Assembly: GCA_036245805.1 (NCBI GenBank)
Contig: BTRK01000005.1
Location: 8,680,001 to 8,744,000, forward strand
Source of the DNA: Pristionchus mayeri
Lineage: Eukaryota; Nematoda; Chromadorea; Rhabditida; Neodiplogasteridae
DNA length: 64,000 nucleotides
Direction of reading: 5' to 3'
Made by a program: the position numbers and the translations under genes. Positions 13,001 through 23,910 of this stretch are shown here, piece after piece. Below the pieces are notes generated by a model. It ran no database searches and was not told the origin of the DNA. It saw nothing but the letters and a program-made list of their open reading frames with translations. How positions within the stretch are numbered: the first letter of the stretch is position 1; each line of letters opens with the position of its first letter.

Positions 13001-13382
13001 TTTGTAGTAGAAAGGTACTCCGACGGGATTCTCAAAACCGTTTTCAAAAGTTGCCAAATGCATCTAGAACTTAAGTTATTTAAGGTTAAGGATTTTCGAT
13101 TTTCAGTTCGCAGTAATTACCATTCATTTCTCATTCCTCATTTCCAACTGGGTCGGCGGTGCAGTGGTTGTGAGTTGAGTTTCAATGGTGATGGTTGCTG
13201 GTTCGCATCCCCACGATGGATACATTTTGTATATTTTATCTCTTTTGATCTTTGAACTCTTTGAATGCGTGTTTTGCTTATTGTTTTCATTTTTTGACGT
13301 TTTGAATGAAGAACATATCAAAGTGATATCATGGATATTTTATTTATATATTTCGTTGTCCACCTACATGCGTGGGGGAGCC
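10051..13382 (+). repeat. tandem unit 3 (3,332 bp)
   Basis: It has the same content as unit 2 but is 2 bp shorter, through shorter poly-C runs near 11054 and 11150. It carries CAGTCAAGG near 11884, like unit 1 and the right arm. Confidence 0.95.
11232..12868 (+). pseudogene. alpha/beta hydrolase, N-terminal exons, unit 3
   Basis: This is the third copy of the N-terminal and core exons, near-identical to the others, again followed by a SINE and the next unit rather than by C-terminal exons. Confidence 0.8.
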
Positions 13383-16300
13383 TAGTATGTGCATTGAAGG
13401 CAAAGTGACTCAAATTCCAATTTTATCGCCATCTCACCAGTCGCCACAAGCTGCCCTCCCACACATCGCAGTAGATGCCAGTGAACACCGTCCGTTTGTC
13501 GTTGCTGAAATGGGAAATTATTTGGAACACAATTCCCGGCTCGATAATTTACTTCAAAACCAAATAATAATGTTGTTCCATTTACATTGCATGTGCGAAT
13601 ATCGATGAAACTACTCACGAGTATGAAATCGCCGGCAGTTTGGGGTACCAAGTAGAAGATCGTTCCGAGCAACGAGAAAAGCGCACAATCGATCAGCAGA
13701 GCCGACCGCTGGATGCCATCCTGGACCGTCTGTCCCATCTATAAATATAGTAGTAAAAATATTAATATTTGTATCCCCGATAATGAGCGCAATCCTTAAA
13801 AATGCAAAATGGTGCCAAATTGTAAACGTGGAAAAGCAATGGTTTATGATCAATCTAAAAAACGCGACTGCTAGATCGATCTGGGTCTGGGTTGTGCAAA
13901 AATTTTACGGTCTCTTCATTCCGCATACTCTCTCGCACTGTCTGACCGACGAGAGAGTATGCGGAATGAAGAGACCGTGCAATTTTTGCACAACCCAGAT
14001 CTGGGTGCCTCAAGATACGATTTCGAGCGGAAACAGCGCACACTGAGGCAAACGTGAATAATAGGAGGGGGGACGGAATCAACTAGTGAATCAGCACCAA
14101 TTAGATGAGGCTAGAATCACCGGCAATGACAAGCTTCTCCTTAAATTTGAATGCCAACTATGACATGCCACAGACGATAATGCCAAGCGCCGCTATGCAA
14201 GTGCCGCAGAATGATGTCACTTTTAGCTTTTAGCCTGTTAGCAAACCGGGATGTCTCCTCATTTCATGTGAACTGCTAACTGCCAGACAGAGCGAGAGAG
14301 CGTGCTAACAGAGGAGACGACGTGCCGATTTGCCGTCGTCACTATCCTCGACTATTCTTCAATGCGTATACCCCTCGTCTGACCTCCCCCCCCCCCTTAT
14401 TGGAAAGTGTCATTGAGCCATGCGATGCCGTCCCCTTAGATTCTATTCTGGATAGGATACTTTTATTGAATTTCGTTCATTCCCCCCCCCCTTTTCCCAT
14501 GCGTCGTTCATCGATATCTAATTGAGACGCTACTCTATGAGCTGGAGCGTATCTATGCGTTGGCGATGGCTTATCAAGACGGGAAAGAGCGTACTGACAG
14601 TTCCATTCTCATCAAGGCAAGTTACACCGTATTTTTGTTTTTGTCAATAGGCAAAACTAATAACTGGAACTTATACTTCGTGTTAAAAAAATCTTTAAAA
14701 AAATGCGCCCTGTTAATATAGACGCCATTCGACGGGAATTGACAAGGATCAGATGCTATTCTCGACACCAGTCAACTTTTATCCTTCCGGAGATGAAAAC
14801 ATCGGAAAACGGCTCACACTCCAGGCTGTTTATCAGGTTTCCCTTTGCCTGTTTCGCTCGTAATTTATTCATAAAAATAGTAAAAATGTTTGTTACCAGG
14901 ACACACTGCCTTCTGGATCCGCTCTGGGAACTGTCGTTGCCACTCATGGAGCGCCTGGATCGAACAATGTTAGAAAATCATTCGAATTAAGCGTTTCTGA
15001 CATATATTTGACGAGTTGCTTATGATAACTAACCGTTATTCGTATCGACAATAAATTGAATCTAATGAAGATAGGAATTGTGAGCTTTGGGGGACCTAAA
15101 AAAGTTGTATTCTTACGTGGATAGTAATCTCGTATCAGGACTGGAAATACATCACTCCACGACTGCAGCAAGCAGGAGTTCGAATAATTGGAGTCAACTA
15201 TCCCGGCTTCGGTTACAGCCAAGGTAAAGGTAGTTTACTTTTGGAAATTTGAAGTTCCATTGCATTTTTCCATTGGCATTGTTAGGATATGTATGATATA
15301 CCAATAAAATTCCAGATCTTCCCCAGCTCAAACACGACAATGTAGAGCGGAACACGTTTGTGGAGGTACTTACTCTGTTCTACGTACGATTAATATATGT
15401 TGTTCGTTCGAATATTGTAGATCCTTGGTTAGCCAAATTGCCATAATGTTTAAAAGAAAGGATGTCACCTGTGGGATATCCATTCTTATTTAGGCTCTAA
15501 TGGCAAAACTCGGACTCCAGGAGAACATCATCTTCATGGGTCATTCCCGAGGATCGGAAAATGCGCTACAGCTGAGTGCGAGGAACGCGGTAAGATTCAG
15601 CGTTGGCTTCATCTTTTCATTTCGGTGAATACTGAAGGAACAACTCGAATTGCCCATTCCAAAAATCTACACAATGCTGTGTTTTTAAAAGCTCATGATG
15701 GTGGTTCAAAATACGTAATATAATATTTCCAGTGCAAAACGGTGGGCGCAATATTGCTCAACCCTAACGGTCTACGGGTGCACAGGGGAATGCGACCTAT
15801 GCCAGGTATCCTTTTATATTCCCTTCAAACTAAAAATTTGTATCGTTATATATTTACCTGATAATCAATTTCGCATTTATCTGCGAATAGAATTTATTGG
15901 AACACTTTTTGACACTTTACCTTTCCCAGTAGTCGAGTTCCTCTCGAACTCATACGATCGGGTGCCTGCATCTCGAGGAGTCCTGGGCTACGGCATGCAC
16001 AAGTGTGAGTATAGTAGTCCTACAGTATTTTTTTATAATACCAATGTTTTACAATAATTTCGTACTCACCAGATTACCGGCTGCTCGGGCTGCGCACTTC
16101 CTCAGGGCGATGAACGCGATCAGGACCATGGCCAACTGCTCATTCCTTCGACGGCGACAATTTCAAGAGATGATCAACGAGTACGGTTTCGGTTATTTAT
16201 AAGTTCCCTATGAACATTAAAGATAACATCTGACGATGAATGTGACATATCTTTAATCCTTAAGTATTTTCACAGAAATACAAATGCTCACACGGGACTG

Positions 16301-16716
16301 ACCGGAACTCACATTCTCCAATCGCCTTCAGCTCTTTGTAGTAGAAAGGTACTCCGACGGGATTCTCAAAACCGTTTTCAAAAGTTGCCAAATGCATCTA
16401 GAACTTAAGTTATTTAAGGTTAAGGATTTTCGATTTTCAGTTCGCAGTAATTACCATTCATTTCTCATTCCTCATTTCCAACTGGGTCGGCGGTGCAGTG
16501 GTTGTGAGTTGAGTTTCAATGGTGATGGTTGCTGGTTCGCATCCCCACGATGGATACATTTTGTATATTTTATCTCTTTTGATCTTTGAACTCTTTGAAT
16601 GCGTGTTTTGCTTATTGTTTTCATTTTTTGACGTTTTGAATGAAGAACATATCAAAGTGATATCATGGATATTTTATTTATATATTTCGTTGTCCACCTA
16701 CATGCGTGGGGGAGCC
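13383..16716 (+). repeat. tandem unit 4 (3,334 bp)
   Basis: It has the same length as unit 2 and the same diagnostic variants (CAGCCAAGG near 15218 and poly-C lengths). This suggests units 2 and 4 are each other's closest relatives. Confidence 0.95.
14566..16202 (+). pseudogene. alpha/beta hydrolase, N-terminal exons, unit 4
   Basis: This is the fourth copy and the one nearest the C-terminal exons at 18336-19119. The intervening 2.1 kb holds a SINE, partial unit 5 with the 5' end of the membrane protein gene on the opposite strand, and an inverted SINE pair. Splicing across this is possible in principle but would need an intron of over 2 kb containing another promoter region. I treat it as broken. 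Confidence 0.7.
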
Positions 16717-17423
16717 TAGTATGTGCATTGAAGGCAAAGTGACTCAAATTCCAATTTTATCGCCATCTCACCAGTCGCCACAAGCTGCCCTCCCACACAT
16801 CGCAGTAGATGCCAGTGAACACCGTCCGTTTGTCGTTGCTGAAATGGGAAATTATTTGGAACACAATTCCCGGCTCGATAATTTACTTCAAAACCAAATA
16901 ATAATGTTGTTCCATTTACATTGCATGTGCGAATATCGATGAAACTACTCACGAGTATGAAATCGCCGGCAGTTTGGGGTACCAAGTAGAAGATCGTTCC
17001 GAGCAACGAGAAAAGCGCACAATCGATCAGCAGAGCCGACCGCTGGATGCCATCCTGGACCGTCTGTCCCATCTATAAATATAGTAGTAAAAATATTAAT
17101 ATTTGTATCCCCGATAATGAGCGCAATCCTTAAAAATGCAAAATGGTGCCAAATTGTAAACGTGGAAAAGCAATGGTTTATGATCAATCTAAAAAACGCG
17201 ACTGCTAGATCGATCTGGGTCTGGGTTGTGCAAAAATTTTACGGTCTCTTCATTCCGCATACTCTCTCGCACTGTCTGACCGACGAGAGAGTATGCGGAA
17301 TGAAGAGACCGTGCAATTTTTGCACAACCCAGATCTGGGTGCCTCAAGATACGATTTCGAGCGGAAACAGCGCACACTGAGGCAAACGTGAATAATAGGA
17401 GGGGGGACGGAATCAACTAGTGA
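16717..17423 (+). repeat. tandem unit 5, partial (707 bp)
   Basis: Only the first part of the unit is present: the 5' end of the membrane protein gene and the hairpin MITE. At 17423 it switches from AACTAGTGAA directly into the SINE start TTCATTTCTC, skipping the hydrolase exons. This junction closes the left-arm array. Confidence 0.9.
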
Positions 17424-17424
17424 A

Positions 17425-17684
17425 TTCATTTCTCATTCCTCATTTCCAACTGGGTCGGCGGTGCAGTGGTTGTGAGTTGAGTTTCAATGTTGATGGTTGC
17501 TGGTTCGCATCCCCACGATGGATACATTTTGTATATTTTATCTCTTTTGATCTTTGAACTCTTTGAATGCGTGTTTTGCTTATTGTTTTGATTTTTTGAC
17601 GTTTTGAATGAAGAACATATCAAAGTGATATCATGGATATTTTATTTATATATTTCGTTGTCCACCTACATGCGTGGGGGAGCC
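17425..17684 (+). mobile_element. tRNA-derived SINE, forward arm of inverted pair (left)
   Basis: This is the same SINE with a B-box at about 17502-17512 (GGTTCGCATCC). Unlike the unit copies it continues into a 195-bp spacer (GGAGCCATGGAGAGC...) and then an inverted SINE at 17879-18100, making a foldback structure. Small differences (TGTTGATGG, TTTTGATTT) set it apart from the unit copies. Confidence 0.65.
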
Positions 17685-17878
17685 ATGGAGAGCATGCCTA
17701 TTCGTAACTTCGAACTTTTTCACACATCTCCTTGTGGGATGAATAATGCATATGGTGTTGTCGGAAGGAGTTTTAGCCTCTCCGTTGTTTTCTGCCTCGA
17801 GTTGCTGGTATTCTCTCCTAGTTCGAATTATTATTGAAATAAAACTATTTGAAGTCACGAATAGGCACACTCTGCATG

Positions 17879-18100
17879 GCTCTCCCACGCATGTTGGTGG
17901 ACAACGAAAAATGCCTTATAAATAAAATATCCATGATGTCACTTTGATATGTTCTTCAACGTCAAAAAGCAAAAGTGATAAAAATATGCAAAATAAATCC
18001 ATCGTGGGGGGATGCGAACCTGCAACCCTAAAGATTGAAAATCAACTCACAACCACTGCACCGCCGACCCAGTTGGAAGTGAGGAATGAGAAATGAATGG
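17879..18100 (-). mobile_element. tRNA-derived SINE, inverted arm (left)
   Basis: This is the minus-strand SINE copy, with the B-box complement GGATGCGAACC near 18010, diverged from the forward arm by several changes and short indels. It is followed by an exon-like block (MHLATFENGFENPVG, 18157 on) whose inverted copy lies upstream of the SINE in each tandem unit. Confidence 0.6.
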
Positions 18101-18335
18101 TAATTACTGCGAACTGAAAATCGAAAATCCTTAACCTTAAATAACTTAAGTTCTAGATGCATTTGGCAACTTTTGAAAACGGTTTTGAGAATCCCGTCGG
18201 AGTACCTTTCTACTACAAAAAGTTGAAGGCGATTGGAGAATGTGAGATCCGGTCAGTCCCGTGTCAGCGAAGAGTAGGTTACTCGGGCGAGCTCACTGTA
18301 AGTTCGGGTTATTTTTATTTTTTTGATTTGTTACC

Positions 18336-19119
18336 TACCTGAAGCATATGAAAGGACAGTGGGAAGTGAGGTTATCCTCTATAAGGAATGATCACATCCG
18401 ATTGCTGTGTGCGTACGGCGGGCGCGATCCTCTCATCGAAGAGGAGATCTCGCGAGAATTCAGCGCCCACTTCGTGCGTCGAATGCATGTGGTATGTTGC
18501 TTGATAATTTTCATTTGTTCATCATAAAAACAAAGAACCTTAGTACCTTAGTATACAAATCCACGTTTGTACGCTCTTCTCACTCGAAACAAATGGATCA
18601 GTTGTGTATTACATTGAAATTGCACAAAGGCCACACCAAAACAAAGTAATTGTTTCGCAGGTCTGCAGAACATCCGACTTAGTGGAGGATGGAGCGGCGA
18701 GTGCGCAGATGAGGGAGGTGAGCACTAAAATTTGAAATTCCGGTCGCGGTATTATCATTTCCACATTTTCTGAGAATCCGCAACAAGCACCGATTCGAAC
18801 ATTGCATACTCTACGGTGTGATGCCTGTGTTCAATCGGTGATTGGCGCTCTGGAAGAAACCATGAGTACATGGTGAATCTGCAGTATGTTAAAGTAAAAG
18901 TGCTCAATATTAAAACGTAGATATTTAATCACCGTCATCATCCTTCCATTGTAGGCATTTCTCTCGGACGATTCCCGTAGAGTGACGGTTGAGTTCTTCC
19001 CTGACGGTCACTTCCTCCAGAAGACCCGGCCCACATTCATCGTTGATGCTATTCTAGCCATGCTGGAAGCGGCGAATAATAAGGGGGAACAACGGAATTC
19101 CACCATGATAGCGAAATAG
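18336..19119 (+). pseudogene. alpha/beta hydrolase, C-terminal exons (left arm)
   Basis: Three exons are clear. 18336-18491 encodes LLCAYGGRDPLIEEEISREF (the strand and acid-residue region of the fold). 18661-18717 encodes VCRTSDLVEDG. 18955-19119 encodes FFPDGHFLQKTRPTFIVDAI, which carries the expected catalytic His in DGHF, and ends in TAG. Only one such set exists in the left arm for four N-terminal sets. Confidence 0.7.
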
Positions 19120-19427
19120 TCTTACTTTATTGAAGTTTTCACCTTTCCTCTCTAATAATCATTTTTAACAATCGTTGTTGTTAAAACGCAACTTCTAAGA
19201 TCGGACAATTTACTTTGTGAATTTAAATAATTTAAAGAAGGACAGCAAAGTTTAAATTTTGACGTTGTCATAATCATGACCGACCTTTGTACAATCATAA
19301 GAGATTCTGAAAATTTCAAATGCGTATCTCTATTTTAACAGAGTTAACATTAGTTGGCAGAATGCCAAGGAGGGTTTGAAGGGAAGGGACGTGCGGGAAT
19401 TCAAATATCTAGAAGAATTTTCAAAAA
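19120..19427. other. intergenic, no gene seen (left arm)
   Basis: AT-rich DNA after the hydrolase stop codon. No splice-bounded open frame or clear repeat was found. Confidence 0.5.
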
Positions 19428-19494
19428 CTGGTGGGATTCGAACCCGCAACCTTCCGATTACGCGGCGACTGCTTTACCACTGAGCTATGCGATT
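19428..19494 (-). repeat. tRNA-like sequence (degenerate)
   Basis: The minus strand reads ATAGCTCAGTGGTAAAGC (D-arm and A-box) and GGTTCGAATCCCACCAG (T-arm and B-box), with CGT in the anticodon position. The acceptor-stem halves do not pair and the anticodon stem is poor, so it is not a working tRNA. It is more likely the head of a tRNA-derived SINE whose body is the adjoining 19523-19743 repeat. Confidence 0.6.
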
Positions 19495-19522
19495 GACCTT
19501 TGCCTATCCTCTTAGCTCGCGC

Positions 19523-19743
19523 TATGATCGTTGGGTGATTGTCTAAGTCGTGGTTATGGCAGCTTCAAAAATTTAACTTTGATGACACTCCTTCTTTAAA
19601 TATCAGAAAAAGTGCAAAAGCAAAATTCCTGCAAAGAAGCACTGATGAAATGTTGCTAAAAAATCCAAAAATATAATCTGCACTCAAATGTGCATAAATC
19701 TGCAGAAAATTTATCACATAGTCGAAAGTGATTATGAGAATTG
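19523..19743 (+). repeat. direct repeat D, copy 1 (left arm)
   Basis: About 215 bp beginning TATGATCGTTGGGTGATTG, repeated in direct orientation at 20223-20440 with scattered differences. The two copies flank a hydrolase gene fragment. Confidence 0.75.
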
Positions 19744-19758
19744 ATGATGTGGATAGTC

Positions 19759-20222
19759 GACTAATCTCGTATCATGACTGGAAATACATCACTCCACGAC
19801 TGCAGCAAGCAGGAGTTCGAATAATTGGAGTCAACTATCCCGGCTTCGGTTACAGTCAAGGTAAAGGTAGTTTACTTTTGGAAATTTGAAGTTCCATTGC
19901 ATTTTTGCATTTTTCCATTGGCATTGTTAGGATGTGTATGACAAGTTATGCCAATAAAATTCCAGATCTTCGCCAGCTCAAACACGACAATGTAGAGCGG
20001 AACACGTTTGTGGAGGTACTTACTCTTTTCTACGTACGATTAATAGATGTTGTTCGTTCGAATATTGTACATCCTTGGTTAGCCAAATTGTCATAATGTT
20101 TAAAAGAAAGGATGTCACCTGTGGGATATCCATTCTTATTTAGGCTCTAATGACAAAACTCGGACTCCAGGAGAACATCATCTTCATGGGCCATTCCCGA
20201 GGATCGGAAAATGCGCTACAAC
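19759..20222 (+). pseudogene. hydrolase core fragment between D repeats (left)
   Basis: This is a detached copy of hydrolase exons with their introns, from DWKYITPRLQQAG through DLRQLKHDNVERNTF to GHSRGSENALQ, where it stops abruptly at GCGCTACAAC and D copy 2 begins. It retains introns, so it arose at the DNA level. It has more changes than the unit copies (for example ATGACAAAACTCGG and GGCCATTCC), so it is an older duplication. It has no N- or C-terminal parts. Confidence 0.75.
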
Positions 20223-20440
20223 TATGATCGTTGGGTGATTGTCTAAGTCGTGGTTATGGCAGCTTCAAAAATTTAACTTTGCTGACACTCCTTCTTTAAA
20301 TATCAGAAAAAGTGCAAAAGCAAAAATCCTGCTAAGAAGTACTGATGAAATGTTACTACAAATAATCCAAAAATATAATCTACACTCAAATGTGCATAAA
20401 GCTGCAGAAAATTTATCACATAGTCGAAAGTGATCATCAT
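20223..20440 (+). repeat. direct repeat D, copy 2 (left arm)
   Basis: This is the second copy of the roughly 215-bp repeat. It continues into DNA with an AGGGATGACTTTGCAAG motif that resembles the ends of the hairpin MITE at 42644-42767. Confidence 0.7.
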
Positions 20441-20666
20441 GAGAATTGATTATGCATGTTAGGGATGACTTTGCAAGAATAATCGCTTCATTATCTTTCT
20501 CTTGTCAGCCGATAAGAAAACACGCATAATGAAGCATGATAATGCTAAGCGATCCACTGTATGACAGAAAAATTTGATCATTAGAAAGCTATTTTAGAAC
20601 TTAGCTGAGCAGAAAATTTATTCAAGTAAGGATAGGTGAATAGTCGATGCTCTACGATTCTGCTGC

Positions 20667-23264
20667 CTAGAGAATCTTGACGAAGAGCCGCTTGAACTCT
20701 GCTTCGTACTCGACTCTGTTCTCGAAGGAGAAATGAGTAGAGCAGAGAATGGCGCAACTTCGAGCACTCGTGGCCTTTCCTCCGAAGAAACCAGCGCACC
20801 TAAACATGTTTTTGTTATATTATTATCTCAAGTGCTGCCATCCAACTCTAGAAATTATGGATGGAAACTCTTCCATCCAAAAAATGATTAGGATTTATCA
20901 GACTTACTCAGCCCGGCAAGCTTCTTCATTGACTGAGGGAGTTTTGAAGCTGGGGTTGAGCAGTTGCCGGTCAACCTTGATCACGTTGACAAGTGGGACC
21001 ACTTTGTTGCAGGCGTCATTGCACTCCGTGAGATCCTCGTCGAGATGGCAGTAGGCTGCCTTGCACCTGTAGAGTGTTGGTGAAAAAATGTTTTCAATGA
21101 GATTCTTTAATGCATTCGTTTCTGGTAATTTAGTTTACGTGAAATTTGTTCTTAATTTCGTCGAAAAAATAGAATTTGATTTTAATATCGTCAGTCTTCG
21201 CTGACATGGGCTTGGTCTCTGGACACTTTTTTCGATCTTCACCAAAATTGGAGGGTATACTAAATCGACTATGCTGATTCCAAATCCGTTTTCAAATTCT
21301 GCCAAATAGGTCATTGAAAAAATCGATAATTTTCCATTGAGATGTTAGGAGATTCTTCAGCTCCTCACTTAACTCTGTGGTGGCCTAGAGGGGTGGATGA
21401 GGAGCAACGCCCGGTCGTAGGGGGTTCGACTCCTGCCCATGACCAAGCCTTTTTGCTTTTTGTTTTTTTTTGTCCAAGATCAATGTCGAAGTATGAAAAA
21501 CAAATTTTAAAAGTTTTTTTTCTGGAACCAGTCACAACACTACCCCACTCAATCAGCGAACCTCCTTAAGGTCGAGTATATGACTATTCGTATACCTCGA
21601 GAGGATTTATCGATTTTTAATGACCTATTTGGCAGATTTTAACAACGGAGTTGAATTCAGCACAGTCGGTTTAGTATACCTTCCAATTTTGGTGAAGATC
21701 GGGGCATGTGTCGTCAGACCATTCCCATGTGAGGTCGACCGTTCGTGTGGTAAGAGTAATCAGAGCAGATTCTTTTTTCCCGAGCTTTACTGAATACTGA
21801 CATAAGCTTAAAAACGGGCGTTGTGAGCTTCTTGTCGACGAGATCCGACAAGGGAAGAAGGGAGCCTCTGGTCAGGCGGCAAAACTCCTGAAAAAATGAA
21901 GGAAAATAGAGGATTTAGGATTTGAGAGATCAATAGATCTCAATTTTTATTACATTATGATACACGAATATACCCAATTATTGGGGTGTCCGGAAAGTTC
22001 GTATAATTTTTTGTTTTTATTTTTTATTCAATGCTTTACAATTCTCAGTGACCAATGTATGCCCCCTTCTTTCTCACAACCTCCCTCCAGCGATTGGGCA
22101 TGGTCTCGATTCCTCTCTTCCAGAATGCGGGTTTCTTCGAGACCGCCCAGTTCACGAAAGCCCTCACAACTTCATCTCGATTCTTGAACTTCTTTCCTTT
22201 GCAGAAGTCAGAGAGAGAGCGGAAGCAGTGGTAGTCGCATGGGGAGAGATCCGGGGAATACGGTGGATGGGGAATCCTCTCGATCTTCAGCTCGTCCATT
22301 TTCTTCTGGGTCATCTTCGCTCGATGTGGGCGAGCATTGTCCATCAGAAGAAGAATTTTGCCCTGGTTCAGGAGTCTGGGAGGGACTCTGATCGCGACTT
22401 CTTCCAGTTGTTCAGAGAAGAGGTCGGCATTGATGGCGGTTCCAGTAGGAAGGATCTCTTATTAGATCGGAACAAGTAATGATAGAAAGAATCAGTGAAT
22501 TTCCTCATTTTCTTCAAGGGAACGGGTTTGTGCTTCGCATCGGTGTCGAAACACTGTTGTCTCTTCGCTGGGTTATTATACATGATTCACTCATCGCACA
22601 TGTCTATTATGGAATCTGTCCATCGAAGATCCGATCTACGATGGAGCGATTTCCGACAGTAATTCAACACAACTGTATCAACATATCGGCTATACTTCAC
22701 CACTTCAACAAGTGTAGAAACTACGAGACTGATCCAACCCACATCCCACTTAACGTCAGAGTGACGCAATACATTGTTGACAAACAGATTGCGCAATCAC
22801 TGCATTTGATCGCGAACTGACTTTTTCCGAAGCATTATACGAACTTTCCGGACACCCCAATAGTTAAGATACTAAGGGTGCAGACACGCACACAGAAAGT
22901 CTAATTCACAATTGAAAATGACGAGTTGAAGACAACGCCTGGTTCTGTTTTCGAATCGGTGTCCCATGACTGCCTGAAGGACCCCTTTCAGGGACCCCGA
23001 TTTGCAGATGGGACCCCGATTAGAAAACAGAGCCAAAAGCCCAGTTCTCACTAAAAAAAACAACAACAAAAACAAACAAACCTGGTAAATCTTGAGGGTG
23101 TCGATGTGCTTGTTGATCGCGTGTCTCGGAGCGGGACGAACATCGAAAGCGGATGAGAGAAGGATGAAGAGTGGGCAGATGAGAAGGGTAGGATAAGGAG
23201 AAGGGGAAAAAAGAAGGATGACTTGGGTGGAAATATGAGTGGGAAGAAGCGTTTTATAGAGACA
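20667..23264 (-). CDS. predicted secreted cysteine-rich protein (left copy)
   Basis: This is the left-arm copy of the gene at 29600-32197, where the exons are described. The last exon ends at TAG 20667-20669. Introns contain the foldback element 21208-21733 and the mariner 21981-22860. No exon differences from the right copy were noticed. Confidence 0.55.
21208..21733. mobile_element. foldback element with internal tRNA-like core (left)
   Basis: Inverted arms at about 21208-21330 and 21600-21733 share CCAAATAGGTCATT, TCTTCACCAAAATTGGA and an outer GGTCT...CCCATG block, with several mismatches. The centre holds a tRNA-like sequence at about 21370-21440. It lies in an intron of the secreted Cys-rich gene. 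There is no transposase. Confidence 0.65.
21370..21440 (+). repeat. tRNA-like pol III core inside foldback (left)
   Basis: It reads TGGCCTAGAGGGGTGG (A-box-like) and then GGGGGTTCGACTCCTGCCC (B-box-like). No full cloverleaf with paired acceptor ends could be drawn. It is probably a SINE head that was captured by, or is part of, the foldback element. The mirror is at 31424-31494. Confidence 0.5.
21981..22860 (-). mobile_element. short mariner-like element, decayed (left)
   Basis: An 880-bp element with terminal inverted repeats TTGGGGTGTCCGGAAAGTTC at both ends, each flanked by TA (21979-21980 and 22861-22862). This is the Tc1/mariner target signature. The minus strand encodes the C-terminal catalytic part of a mariner transposase: MDNARPH and, after a D34D-like spacing, PYSPDLSPCDYHCF near 22230-22345. 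A preceding stretch (NPAKRQQCF) is in another frame, and no N-terminal DNA-binding part is present. Usual mariners are about 1.3 kb, so this copy is internally deleted and frameshifted. It lies within the first long intron of the secreted protein gene. Confidence 0.85.
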
Positions 23265-23910
23265 TACATGGATATAAAGTTGACGGGGTCACTCTCTTCA
23301 TTTCCCGATCACTCTGACTAATCGGAAAGCAAAAGAGTGTGAGCAATGACGAGCGACTGATCAGTGATCCATTGAGTACACTTAAAGGATTTCAGACACA
23401 GAAGAAGCGAAAGGAGAGAAAAGTGAGACGTGGCTATCTCCCAGAGAGGCGGGAATCGATCGACTAAATTATTGAGTCGCAGACTTCTTCTTGGTGGCTC
23501 AACTGCTCGAATAAGATCCAATGTTTTTTCAGGCCATCGTTCGATCATTGATATCTCTGATGCGTTATTATTATTATATTCCCGAGATATCGAGTGATTT
23601 TTATTTTTATCGAACCAGGTCGGCCTCATCGGTGTGACTAATCTCGCTTACTTCAGTTGATATCATTTTTTCCTATTTTTTTCGGACCGCATATCGTTCT
23701 AGATCTTAGCTGCCACTAACTGGAAAACACGCTTCTTCTTTATTTCGTTTACAACCGTTCAATGCGCGTCTTGCATAATCTGATCCTCCTTCGGCCTCAG
23801 ACGCCTTTTAGTGACATCGGTTTTCCCTTCTCTAGTGCTATAATGGATGAAGGAAGACATCGTCAATTTTGAATCGACTACGACATACTGTGCTACGTTG
23901 CGTGCATTAG

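Noticed and set aside
19428..19494. Candidate tRNA-Thr (CGT anticodon)
   Set aside because: A- and B-box words are good, but the acceptor-stem ends do not pair and the anticodon stem is poor; it is better read as a tRNA-derived repeat.
21370..21440. Candidate tRNA gene in the foldback
   Set aside because: Internal promoter-like boxes are present but no complete cloverleaf can be drawn.
23051..23269. 72-codon ORF with a Phe/Ser-rich start as a separate signal-peptide protein
   Set aside because: It overlaps the first exon of the secreted Cys-rich gene in a neighbouring frame and runs into low-complexity Cys/Phe codons in the intron.
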